A stretch of DNA of 18,953 nt, from the NCBI GenBank assembly GCA_900546215.1, contig URCD01000043.1, positions 1-18,953 of the forward strand. The letters are read 5' to 3'. Both the position numbers and the translations under genes were made by a program. This stretch comes from an uncultured Eubacteriales bacterium. GTDB lineage: Bacteria; Bacillota; Clostridia; Lachnospirales; Anaerotignaceae. This document shows, in pieces, positions 12,790 through 18,953 of this stretch. How positions within the stretch are numbered: the first letter of the stretch is position 1; the number at the start of each line of letters is the position of its first letter. The notes below the pieces were generated by a model, which made no database searches, was not told the origin of the DNA, and was given only the letters and a program-made list of their open reading frames with translations.

Positions 12790-13752
12790 ATGATAGATTC
12801 TTTCGGCAGAAAAATTGAATATATGCGCGTTTCTGTCACTGACAGGTGCAATCTGCGCTGTGGATATTGTATGCCGAAAGGCATAAAAAATATATCGATG
12901 TCAGAAATTTTGACGTTTGAGGAAATAGCGCGCGCCTGTGAAGCAGCCGCGGATTTAGGTATAAAGTATATAAGGTTGACAGGAGGGGAGCCTCTTGTAA
13001 GGCTTGGAATAGAAAAGCTTGTAGCTATGATAAGGTCAATAAAAAAAATAGAGAGTATTACAATGACAACAAACGGTATACTGCTGAAGGAGAAGCTTCC
13101 TGAACTTGTAAAGGCCGGGCTTGACGGGGTTAACGTCAGCCTTGATACTCTTGACGCGGACAAATATAAAAACATTACCGGCTTCGATATTCTGGATAAA
13201 GCTCTCGGAGGAATTGACGCTGCTTTAGAGGCAGGAATAAAGGTTAAGATTAATACGGTTGTTTTAAAGGAAAATATCGACGATTGTTTTGACATAATTA
13301 AAATGGCTGAAAAGCTTCCCATAGACGTTAGATTTATTGAAATGATGCCTATAGGGGAAGGAAAAAATTTTGACTCTATAAGCTGTGAAACGATATTTGA
13401 TAAAATACTTTCCGAATATGAAGGCGTTGTAAGGGACGGCAGGCATATAGGAGCCGGTCCGGCAAAATATTATCATATACCCGGCTTTGTGGGAAGCATA
13501 GGTTTTATAAATGCCGTACACGGAGCGTTCTGCGATGAATGCAACCGGGTAAGGCTGACTTCTGAGGGCTTTCTTAAGGCATGCCTTTGCTACGGTGACG
13601 GAGAAAGCATCAGGGAAACGCTAAGGAATGGCGAAACGGAGAACCTTAAAATAATCTTTGAAAGGATAATAAAAAATAAACCCGGAAAGCATTGCTTTGA
13701 CCAGCGCCAAAACATAACGGAAGGACACGATATGTCGGAAATAGGCGGCTGA
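12790..13752 (+). CDS. moaA: GTP 3',8-cyclase (molybdenum cofactor biosynthesis protein A)
   Basis: A 320-residue radical SAM enzyme that starts molybdopterin synthesis by rearranging GTP, acting with MoaC. The N-terminal [4Fe-4S] motif is CNLRCGYC (C20, C24, C27). RLTGGEPLVR binds SAM and VNVSLDTLD is the barrel motif. The C-terminal cluster motif is FCDECNRVRLTSEGFLKAC (C248, C251, C265). The protein ends in Gly-Gly (MSEIGG), the conserved MoaA tail needed for activity in known enzymes. The ATG follows AGGAGGTG. No other moa genes are in the window. Together with the XdhC-like gene it implies a molybdoenzyme elsewhere. Confidence 0.96.
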   Translation: MIDSFGRKIEYMRVSVTDRCNLRCGYCMPKGIKNISMSEILTFEEIARACEAAADLGIKYIRLTGGEPLVRLGIEKLVAMIRSIKKIESITMTTNGILLKEKLPELVKAGLDGVNVSLDTLDADKYKNITGFDILDKALGGIDAALEAGIKVKINTVVLKENIDDCFDIIKMAEKLPIDVRFIEMMPIGEGKNFDSISCETIFDKILSEYEGVVRDGRHIGAGPAKYYHIPGFVGSIGFINAVHGAFCDECNRVRLTSEGFLKACLCYGDGESIRETLRNGETENLKIIFERIIKNKPGKHCFDQRQNITEGHDMSEIGG

Positions 13753-13772
13753 AACAAAATTTCCTTTTTTTG

Positions 13773-13801
13773 TTGAAATATAAAATTTAATTTGATACAA
13801 T
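13773..13801 (+). promoter_or_regulatory. Promoter of the DUF4321-maf pair
   Basis: TTGAAA (13773-13778), a 17-bp spacer and TACAAT (13796-13801), 32 bp before the start codon of the DUF4321 gene. It suggests these genes are not solely dependent on the moaA transcript. Confidence 0.5.
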
Positions 13802-13833
13802 TTATCAGTGGACAAACGGCGGGAGGCGTTATT

Positions 13834-14088
13834 ATGAGAAGAGATTCGGGCAGGCTGACACTTATACTTCTGTTGCTTGCGGGTCTTGTTATAGGCGGTT
13901 TTATAGGGGAATGGCTGAGTTCATATCCAACGTTTTCTTTCCTCAATTACGGTAAAACCTTTGGACTTACTTCGCCGCTTATTTTAGATTTAAATGTGCT
14001 TGTTTTAACCTTTGGCTTAACGGTTAAATTTAATTTGGCAAGCATAATAGGAATAGTGATTGCTTTCATCATATACAGAAGACTGTGA
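13834..14088 (+). CDS. DUF4321 small membrane protein
   Basis: 84 residues with two membrane helices, LTLILLLLAGLVIGGFIGEW near the N-terminus and IGIVIAFIIYRRL at the C-terminus, joined by a conserved stretch with FLNYGKTFGLTSPLILDLNV. This pattern is the DUF4321 family, common in Clostridia upstream of maf and the mre genes. Function is unknown; context suggests the cell envelope. Start chosen at 13834 after GGGAGG; an upstream in-frame start at 13792 lies in the promoter. Confidence 0.85.
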   Translation: MRRDSGRLTLILLLLAGLVIGGFIGEWLSSYPTFSFLNYGKTFGLTSPLILDLNVLVLTFGLTVKFNLASIIGIVIAFIIYRRL

Positions 14089-14108
14089 TAGACAGAGAGG
14101 TATTTGAA

Positions 14109-14729
14109 ATGGAGATTATTTTAGCGTCAAATTCATCGAGAAGAAAAAATTTGCTTACAATGCTTAATGTGCCGTTTACTGTAATTGAAAGCGGTGTTGA
14201 TGAGCGTGTTGAGGAAGCCAATTATATGCAGAAGGGCGTGGAGCACACTCCCTACGAATGGGTAAAGGCTATTGCGGCTATTAAAGCTGAAACAGTTGGA
14301 CGAAACGTAAGCGGAGACAAAATAATAATTGCCGCGGACACAATAGTCACTTATATGGGTAAAATAGTTCATAGGCCGTTTGAAAAAGCACAGGCTGTTG
14401 AAATGCTGAAAATGCTTTCAGGGCACAAGCATACGGTATATACTGGGCTTGCGGTTATGTATAAGAATGAAAACGGGAACTATAGGCTTAATAAATCCGT
14501 AACCTCTACAGATGTTTATATGAGAGAACTTACGGATAAGGAAATAGAGGATTACGTTGACACAAAGGAGCCCTACGACAAGGCCGGCGGCTACGGAATA
14601 CAGGGCAAGGGTTCGCTTCTTATCGACCATATCGACGGCGATTATTTCAATGTAGTCGGATTGCCTCTTGTACAGCTTTATACCGAGCTAAGTGAAAATG
14701 GTGTAAATATAATGGAATTTTGGAATTAA
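14109..14729 (+). CDS. maf: Maf-family nucleoside triphosphate pyrophosphatase
   Basis: 206 residues. It opens MEIILASNSSRRKNLL, the Maf nucleotide-binding motif. It also has IIAADTIVTYMGKIVHRP (catalytic Asp region), LSGHKHTVYTGLAV, KEPYDKAGGYGIQGKGSLLI and GDYFNVVGLPL, all family signatures. Known relatives hydrolyse dTTP, UTP or modified nucleotides to monophosphates, and overproduction in Bacillus affects septation. Start placed at 14109 after AGAGAGG; a GTG at 14085 overlapping the preceding stop would add eight residues before a standard N-terminus. The gene follows the DUF4321 gene by 20 bp. Confidence 0.95.
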   Translation: MEIILASNSSRRKNLLTMLNVPFTVIESGVDERVEEANYMQKGVEHTPYEWVKAIAAIKAETVGRNVSGDKIIIAADTIVTYMGKIVHRPFEKAQAVEMLKMLSGHKHTVYTGLAVMYKNENGNYRLNKSVTSTDVYMRELTDKEIEDYVDTKEPYDKAGGYGIQGKGSLLIDHIDGDYFNVVGLPLVQLYTELSENGVNIMEFWN

Positions 14730-14735
14730 TAAGAT

Positions 14736-14763
14736 GGCCGCACCCAAGAGGGAGCGGCCTTTT
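14736..14763 (+). terminator. Intrinsic terminator after maf
   Basis: GGCCGC-A-CCC-AAGA-GGG-A-GCGGCC (14736-14759) followed by four T, 7 bp after the stop codon. Confidence 0.8.
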
Positions 14764-14813
14764 CTGACGCCTTTTATTATTTAGGAATACTATGGGGAGG
14801 GTACAGCCGCAGG

Positions 14814-15083
14814 TTAATATATCCGATTTTTAGCAAGCAAATATGATGCTCTGCTGTAATCTGATTTTTTTACATAAAATGTAAATTCAGTATCGTAATT
14901 AACGTTTTTGCCATAAGACTGCATTTGGTTTTTATACCCCGGCGAGTAGGCAGACGTACTTGTACGGCTTATTACTTTCAGCTTGTAATCAATTTTATTG
15001 CCTGCAAGCAAATCTCTTATGGCAGCCTGCTTTGGCGAGTCAAAGGTGCTGATTAACTCCCTGCGGTTAAAAATTGTTATCAT
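14814..15083 (-). CDS. DUF2007-like small protein
   Basis: 89 residues with no membrane segment. The N-terminal MITIFNRRELISTFDSPKQA and DLLAGNKIDYKLKV, ending in TEFTFYVKKSDYSRASYLLA, resemble the ferredoxin-like DUF2007 (putative signal-transducing) fold, in which a short beta strand leads into a helix carrying an L..A.I.Y pattern. Function is unknown. The ATG follows GGAGGTG. It lies 29 bp downstream of the membrane zinc-ribbon gene, so the two are probably one operon. The gene contains two GCAAGCAAAT direct repeats (14833-14842 and 15004-15013) exactly 171 bp apart, matching the deletion seen in the partial copy at 15568-15653. Confidence 0.8.
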   Translation of the reverse strand: MITIFNRRELISTFDSPKQAAIRDLLAGNKIDYKLKVISRTSTSAYSPGYKNQMQSYGKNVNYDTEFTFYVKKSDYSRASYLLAKNRIY

Positions 15084-15112
15084 GAGAACACCTCCCGATA
15101 GATGGCCAATTA

Positions 15113-15364
15113 TTATTTAAACAGCTCTTTTCCGCAGTGGCTGCAGTAACAAGGGTGCTCCTCGCGCATTGGCAGAGGTTCTCCACAGTAAGGGCATACC
15201 CAGAATTTTAGTATGAGTACTATTCCTGAAATTGACATTACGGATACGGTTATTAGTAAAAACGCGCTGGAAGCATGTAAAAATGATCCTAAAATTATAA
15301 TCGCCAAACACAAACCCATAATGCACCAGTAAAGCTTACGCACATTTTTATATGTTATTTTCAC
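15113..15364 (-). CDS. Small membrane protein with C-terminal zinc ribbon
   Basis: 83 residues. Two hydrophobic helices (YWCIMGLCLAIIILGSF and AFLLITVSVMSISGIVLILK) are followed by a cytosolic zinc ribbon, CPYCGEPLPM then CYCSHCGKELF, giving two CxxC pairs for Zn2+. I do not know its function. The start is a GTG at 15364 with a good GGGAGGG site 9 bases upstream. No convincing promoter was found. It is paired with the DUF2007-like gene downstream; such pairs are plausible sensors or adaptors, but that is inference. Confidence 0.78.
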   Translation of the reverse strand: MKITYKNVRKLYWCIMGLCLAIIILGSFLHASSAFLLITVSVMSISGIVLILKFWVCPYCGEPLPMREEHPCYCSHCGKELFK

Positions 15365-15567
15365 GCTTTAAACACCCTCCCTAAAATAGACAGCTTTTTT
15401 GCAAAACAGGATTGAAACAGTTAATCATTCTTACAAAGATCATAGAATAGAGTTTAGTCTTTAGCAAGTATTTTGATGAAGTTGTTTCCAAATTTGAGTT
15501 CAAAAGGTATTGATAAAAACGGTGTGGATTTTCACTCCACTTTAGCTAACTGTTACGGAAAGGTAGG
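15365..15567. other. Gene-poor gap upstream of the zinc-ribbon gene
   Basis: No convincing gene. A 31-codon frame on plus (15476-15571, MKLFPNLSSKGIDKNGVDFH...) has protein-like composition but no ribosome site, and ends inside the partial DUF2007 copy. It may be debris. No clear promoter was found for the minus-strand operon here. Confidence 0.4.
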
Positions 15568-15653
15568 TTAATATATCCGGTTTTTTGCAAGCAAATCTCT
15601 TAAAGTGGCCTGCTTTGGCGAGCCAAAGGTGCCGATTAACTCCTTGCGGTTAA
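15568..15653 (-). pseudogene. Partial, internally deleted copy of the DUF2007-like gene
   Basis: The minus strand reads NRKELIGTFGSPKQATLRDL then LAKNRIY and stop. This joins residues 6-27 of the intact gene at 14814-15083 directly to its last six codons. The joint is at GCAAGCAAAT (15587-15596), which occurs twice in the intact gene 171 bp apart, so the loss is exactly 57 codons and stays in frame. Homology extends a few bases past the stop (AGGTTAATATATCCG in both). The first five codons and a start are missing, and no ribosome site is seen. Confidence 0.85.
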
Positions 15654-15701
15654 CTAACCCTATTTCAGATTAAGTCACTTAGAAGAAAAGGCAAAACTAA
15701 C

Positions 15702-16087
15702 TTATTCAAATTTTTCAATTTCAACTTCATAATGCATTTCACTAAAATTTAGAGTACATTTATCAATTTTATCTATTTTTATTTTATCAGATCCATCGAT
15801 GTAAAAAACATTTTGTTTGATAGGCTGTTACCTTTATTAATAACCGGCACATATAATGCTAAGTTGTTTGCTCCTGTCACGTCTGCAATAGATTCTTCTA
15901 CTCCCATACAAAAATTCCAAAAACTGAAATCAGAATCTATAGATACCGGAATAAAAAGTCTTAAAATGATAACAGCCCATAAAACACAGAATACACTATG
16001 CGGAATATGGTTTTTAAAAATTTTCCGAATAAATAATGTCATCGTTATCATGACTGCGGCAGATATATTTAACGATAATATACTCAT
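15702..16087 (-). pseudogene. BlaR1/MecR1-like (M56) sensor gene, large internal deletion
   Basis: The 102-codon frame from ATG 16087 opens with two hydrophobic helices, including SILSLNISAAVMITMTLFIR and SVFCVLWAVIILRLFIPVSI, the N-terminal membrane region of BlaR1/MecR1-type M56 proteins, which are normally 350-600 residues. It ends at 15779 without any HExxH zinc motif. In another frame the same DNA continues with PIKQNVFYIDGSDKIKIDKI, DKCTLNFSEMHYEVEIEKFE and a stop at 15702-15704, which looks like the real C-terminal end of a protein. Start follows AAGGTGA, 9 bp after blaI. The sensor cannot cleave the repressor in this state. Confidence 0.7.
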
Positions 16088-16096
16088 AATGTCACC

Positions 16097-16450
16097 TTAC
16101 TTAAGCCGGTTAATGAGGTCCTTAAGGTCGTCAATTTCAGATTTGGTTAATGATTCGTCATTAAGAAATGCCTTCAAAAAGCTTTTCTTTGAATTATCAA
16201 AGAAATCGGCTAATAAATCTGATATTTTAGCCTCCTGTATGCGGCTTTTTTCAATAAGGGGCTTACAAATAAAACCGGGTTCTTCCCTCTCGATAAAGCC
16301 CTTTTCTATACATTTCTGCAAAACAGTGTAGGTTGTGCTTCTTTTCCAGCCGATACTTTCCTCCAGTATTTTATACAGCCTGTTTGCAGGCAAAGGTCCT
16401 TCTCTCCAAAGCACCTCAAGTATTTTCATTTCAGTTTCCCTAATATTCAT
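16097..16450 (-). CDS. BlaI/MecI/CopY-family transcriptional repressor
   Basis: 117 residues, normal for the family. A winged helix occupies about 1-80 (IRETEMKILEVLWREGPLPA, NRLYKILEE, WKRSTTYTVLQKCIEKGFIE and the wing REEPGFICKPLIEK). A C-terminal dimerisation helix bundle follows (ISDLLADFFDNSKKSFLKAF). BlaI-type proteins repress their own operon until a BlaR1-type protease inactivates them. The ATG follows GAGGGG. A perfect 26-bp palindrome lies just upstream, overlapping its promoter, and its sensor partner downstream is broken, so the repressor would act without an inducer relay. Confidence 0.92.
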   Translation of the reverse strand: MNIRETEMKILEVLWREGPLPANRLYKILEESIGWKRSTTYTVLQKCIEKGFIEREEPGFICKPLIEKSRIQEAKISDLLADFFDNSKKSFLKAFLNDESLTKSEIDDLKDLINRLK

Positions 16451-16461
16451 ATTTGCCCCTC

Positions 16462-16487
16462 ACTTTGTCTAAGTACTTAGACAAAGT
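16462..16487. promoter_or_regulatory. Perfect 26-bp palindromic operator of the BlaI-like repressor
   Basis: ACTTTGTCTAAGT and its exact complement with no central gap. It covers the 3' side of the -10 hexamer and the predicted transcription start of the blaI-like gene, where an autorepressor would bind. Confidence 0.85.
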
Positions 16488-16513
16488 ATACCACAAATTT
16501 TCATATTTTACAA
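16485..16513 (-). promoter_or_regulatory. Promoter of the blaI-like gene
   Basis: Minus-strand TTGTAA (16508-16513), a 17-bp spacer and TATACT (16485-16490). The -10 overlaps the palindrome by three bases. Confidence 0.65.
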
Positions 16514-16831
16514 TAAAGTAGAATAATTATGATATCTAAAATCACTATAAGAAAAAATGAAATTTACTGTGCAAGTTTCGAAAAATAAGGTTGACATTTA
16601 AGCGCAATGGGCACACTATCATTTGGTGTGTTTGTATTATAATTAAAACAGGTACATACTTATTTCAACTTTCTTAAATTTACATAAGTCATTATTCTTG
16701 TATTGAAAAAATCATGGAAAAAGGTTAATATTAAATATACTGGGTTAATTATACTCAAAAAGATTTACAGACTGAATTTGGTTTTTATAATATATGATTG
16801 TGACTGGATATTTTCGAGAGGGGCGAGCTAT
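16514..16831. other. Leader region upstream of mreB
   Basis: No gene is seen here. It holds an isolated TTGACA (16591-16596) whose best -10 (TATCAT, 16617-16622) is 20 bp away, an isolated perfect TATAAT (16638-16643), a short CACAC/GTGTG inverted repeat between them, and the better-spaced pair listed at 16703-16731. Several alternative mreB promoters are possible. Confidence 0.4.
16703..16731 (+). promoter_or_regulatory. Candidate promoter of the mre operon
   Basis: TTGAAA (16703-16708), a 17-bp spacer and TAATAT (16726-16731), giving a leader of about 95 nt before mreB. Confidence 0.4.
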
Positions 16832-17860
16832 ATGTTTGGCAGAGATATGGGTATAGATTTAGGTACAGCCAACACCCTTGTTTATGTTAGAGGAAAAGGA
16901 ATAGTGGTTAACGAGCCTTCGGTTGTTGCTGTGAATACCAACACGAACGAGGTTCTTGCGGTAGGAAATGAAGCTAAGGAAATGATAGGAAGAACACCTG
17001 GAAACATTGTTGCCATAAGGCCGGTAAAGGATGGGGTTATAGCAGATTTTGCAATAACTCAGGCAATGCTGAGATATTTTATTGATAAGGCTTATACAAG
17101 GTCGCTTTTTGGCCCTAAGCCAAGGGTTATAGTATGTGTGCCTTCAGGCGTTACCGAGGTTGAGAAGAGGGCCGTTGTTGAGGCCACAATAGCAGCTGGG
17201 GCAAGAGACAGGGAAGCCTATCTGATAGAGGAACCAATGGCCGCTTCAATAGGCGCAGGACTTCCGGTTGAGGAGCCTACGGGCAGTATGATAGTCGATA
17301 TTGGCGGCGGCACAAGCGAAGTGGCCGTCATATCCCTTGGGGGAATTGTAACCAGTACCTCTCTAAGGGTTGCGGGGGACGAGCTTGACGCATATATCGT
17401 TGCGTATATTAAAAAGGAATATAATCTGGCTATCGGCGACAGGACGGCGGAGGAGATAAAGCTTACAATTGGCTCCGCATATCCAAAGGATGTTTTGGAG
17501 GAAATGGACATCAGGGGAAGGGACCTTTTAACTGGCCTTCCTAAAACAGTAACAATAACAAGCGATGAAATGCAGAAGGCGATCCATGACCCCATACATG
17601 AAATTATAGATTCAATAAAGCAGACCCTGGAGTCAACTCCCCCGGAGCTTGCGGCGGATATTATGGAAACAGGAATTACGCTTACCGGAGGCGGCGCATT
17701 GCTTTCGGGACTTGATAAGCTTATATCCGATGAAACCGGAATGCCTGTCAATATTGCTGACGACCCGCTTGACTGCGTGGTAATTGGCACTGGACTGGTG
17801 CTTGAAAATATTGACAAGCTTAAGGGAGTGCTTATATCTCCCAGAAAGCCAAAATTTTGA
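16832..17860 (+). CDS. mreB: Rod shape-determining protein MreB
   Basis: 342 residues, normal for MreB, a bacterial actin that forms membrane-bound filaments and orients the elongasome. Actin-fold motifs are GIDLGTANTLVYVRGKGIV (phosphate 1), PRVIVCVPSGVTEVEKRAV, YLIEEPMAASIGAGLPV, MIVDIGGGTSEVAVISLGG (phosphate 2) and ITLTGGGALLSGLDKLI (adenosine). The N-terminal MFGRDMGI lacks a long amphipathic helix, as in Firmicutes. Start at 16832 after GAGAGGGGCGAG; upstream in-frame codons from TTG 16703 give unrelated hydrophobic sequence. It is followed by mreC after 15 bp. Confidence 0.97.
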   Translation: MFGRDMGIDLGTANTLVYVRGKGIVVNEPSVVAVNTNTNEVLAVGNEAKEMIGRTPGNIVAIRPVKDGVIADFAITQAMLRYFIDKAYTRSLFGPKPRVIVCVPSGVTEVEKRAVVEATIAAGARDREAYLIEEPMAASIGAGLPVEEPTGSMIVDIGGGTSEVAVISLGGIVTSTSLRVAGDELDAYIVAYIKKEYNLAIGDRTAEEIKLTIGSAYPKDVLEEMDIRGRDLLTGLPKTVTITSDEMQKAIHDPIHEIIDSIKQTLESTPPELAADIMETGITLTGGGALLSGLDKLISDETGMPVNIADDPLDCVVIGTGLVLENIDKLKGVLISPRKPKF

Positions 17861-17875
17861 CAGGGAGCGTTTTAA

Positions 17876-18724
17876 TTGAAATTCTTTAATGAATATAAGA
17901 GGCAATTGATTATACTTTCAGTTATAGCCCTTGCAGTTATTTCTTTTTTCACGGCAGGAAGACAAATAAACGCCGCGTTTATGGACGATGTGCTGGGCTT
18001 TGTTGTCACGCCTTTTCAGGGGGCCGTTGCGTCAGTTACCAGCTGGGTAAATGAGTCGGTAAACGACATTGTCCACAGAAATGAGCTGGCGGATGAAAAC
18101 AGAGAGCTTAAGGCTCAGCTGGAGGAGCTTGAGGCTGAAAACCAGCGTCTTTCTCTTTATGAAGAGGAAAATAAAAATCTTTCACAGCTGCTTGAGGTTG
18201 CCCAAAAATATCAGGACTACGATACTACTGGCGCACAGGTAATTGCAAAGGATACCGGTGTTTGGTATGACAGCTTTTTGATTGATAAGGGAGAAACAGA
18301 TGGTATTGATAATAACATGGCAATTATAAATGCCGGTGGACTTGTTGGAAGAGTTGTTAAGACAAGTGCTGTATACTCTAATGTATACAGCATATTGGAC
18401 AGCCGTTCATCTGTGTCAGCCCAGAGCCTCAGGACAGGAGATTTAGGCGTTGTTACGGGTGATCATGAGCTTATGAACCAAGGGCTTTGCAAGATGGAAT
18501 ACATAGATTCCGATGCTGAAATTATGGAAGGCGATGAGATAATCACCTCAAGCCTGAGTGAATTTTATCCGGCGGGTATAAGTATAGGTTATGTAAAGGA
18601 AATACACCAGGATGAAAATGGGCTTACGAAATACGCTGTTATAGAACCAAAGGTGGACTTTAAGCATCTTGATACCGTACTGGTTGTTATGGAAGCCCTT
18701 GAAAAGCCGTCGGAGGTAAACTGA
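17876..18724 (+). CDS. mreC: Rod shape-determining protein MreC
   Basis: 282 residues. A short cytoplasmic N-terminus is followed by one membrane anchor (LIILSVIALAVISFFTAG, about 11-28). An extracytoplasmic coiled coil spans about 65-115 (LADENRELKAQLEELEAENQ), then the MreC beta-barrel domain with GAQVIAKDTGVWYDSFLIDK, GLVGRVVKTSAVYSNV, LDSRSSVSAQSLRTGDLGVV and EFYPAGISIGYVKEI. MreC links MreB, MreD and RodA/PBP2. The start is a TTG at 17876 with AGGGAG 9 bases upstream. The stop precedes the mreD ATG by one base. Confidence 0.96.
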   Translation: MKFFNEYKRQLIILSVIALAVISFFTAGRQINAAFMDDVLGFVVTPFQGAVASVTSWVNESVNDIVHRNELADENRELKAQLEELEAENQRLSLYEEENKNLSQLLEVAQKYQDYDTTGAQVIAKDTGVWYDSFLIDKGETDGIDNNMAIINAGGLVGRVVKTSAVYSNVYSILDSRSSVSAQSLRTGDLGVVTGDHELMNQGLCKMEYIDSDAEIMEGDEIITSSLSEFYPAGISIGYVKEIHQDENGLTKYAVIEPKVDFKHLDTVLVVMEALEKPSEVN

Positions 18725-18725
18725 T

Positions 18726-18953
18726 ATGCTTAACATAATAGTGACAGCTCTTGTGCTTATTATCAATTTTATATTGCAGTCTACGGCGCTTCACCTTATT
18801 GAGATTAGAGGTGTAATACCTGACACAATGATAATAATTATAGTGTCCTACGCACTTTTAAGGGGTCAGGCTGCGGGGGCTGTTACCGGTTTTTTTGCCG
18901 GATTGCTCTATGATATAATATTTGGCAGCTCCTTGGGCTTTTACGCGCTGATG
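18726..18953 (+). CDS. mreD: Rod shape-determining protein MreD, cut by window edge
   Basis: The first 76 residues of an expected ~170. They are highly hydrophobic (LNIIVTALVLIINFILQSTA, then IPDTMIIIIVSYALLRG and AAGAVTGFFAGLLYDIIFGS), with the conserved G..AGLLYDI motif of MreD. The ATG follows GGAGG lying inside the end of mreC, one base after the mreC stop, indicating translational coupling. Confidence 0.9.
   Translation, partial: MLNIIVTALVLIINFILQSTALHLIEIRGVIPDTMIIIIVSYALLRGQAAGAVTGFFAGLLYDIIFGSSLGFYALM

Noticed and set aside
14085..14108. GTG start for maf overlapping the DUF4321 stop
   Set aside because: It would add eight non-conserved residues; ATG 14109 gives the standard MEIILASNSSRR start.
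15476..15571. Small plus-strand frame of 31 codons with protein-like composition
   Set aside because: No ribosome site or recognisable family, and it ends inside the partial DUF2007 copy. Mentioned only as possible debris.
16703..16831. 43-codon N-terminal extension of MreB from a TTG
   Set aside because: The TTG is part of a promoter-like hexamer, the added residues do not resemble MreB, and a good ribosome site precedes ATG 16832.
17218..17817. 199-codon minus-strand frame inside mreB
   Set aside because: Antisense shadow, serine/isoleucine-rich, opposite the conserved MreB motifs.

Overview
The window looks like a chromosomal segment of a low-to-mid GC Bacillota, most likely class Clostridia. 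The signs are strong AGGAGG-type ribosome binding sites, TTGACA/TATAAT-like promoters, intrinsic terminators with T tracts, many ATA isoleucine codons, XkdM- and M15-type phage remnants, and a DUF4321-maf / mreB-mreC-mreD arrangement. No species can be named from the sequence alone.

Layout. 1-1800: a nitrilase running off the left edge (minus strand), then a divergent tartrate/D-malate-type dehydrogenase (plus). 1792-5644: a minus-strand amino-acid and cofactor block. It holds homoserine dehydrogenase (hom) with its own promoter, preceded by a TPP-riboswitch-controlled thiamine salvage operon (thiM, then a thiE-thiD fusion). 5647-10229: a SAM methyltransferase (minus), a small helical protein, pyruvate kinase, an XdhC/CoxI-family protein and a TIM-barrel isomerase/epimerase-like protein (plus).

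10273-12447: a decayed prophage remnant at the 3' end of a tRNA-Leu gene. It is bounded by a 16-bp direct repeat that I read as the two attachment sites. Inside are a truncated MNT-type nucleotidyltransferase, a frameshifted phage tail-tube fragment, an intact uncharacterised membrane protein, and a frameshifted M15 peptidase endolysin. No integrase remains. Next come tRNA-Leu(CAG) and tRNA-Arg(ACG), minus strand.

12790-14763: moaA, a DUF4321 membrane protein and maf (plus). 14814-16513: a minus-strand block of small genes and scars. It holds a DUF2007-like protein, a membrane zinc-ribbon protein, a partial internally deleted second copy of the DUF2007-like gene, and a BlaI-family repressor with a perfect palindromic operator whose BlaR1/MecR1-like partner is broken. 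16832-18953: mreB, mreC and the start of mreD.

How the parts fit. The thiamine operon salvages thiazole and pyrimidine under TPP feedback. MoaA (molybdopterin synthesis) and the XdhC-like protein (molybdenum hydroxylase maturation) suggest use of a molybdoenzyme that is not encoded here. The mre genes form the elongasome shape operon. The most informative structures are the tRNA-Leu attachment-site scar with an apparent terminator exchange, the in-frame repeat-mediated deletion in the DUF2007-like copy, and the orphaned BlaI switch.
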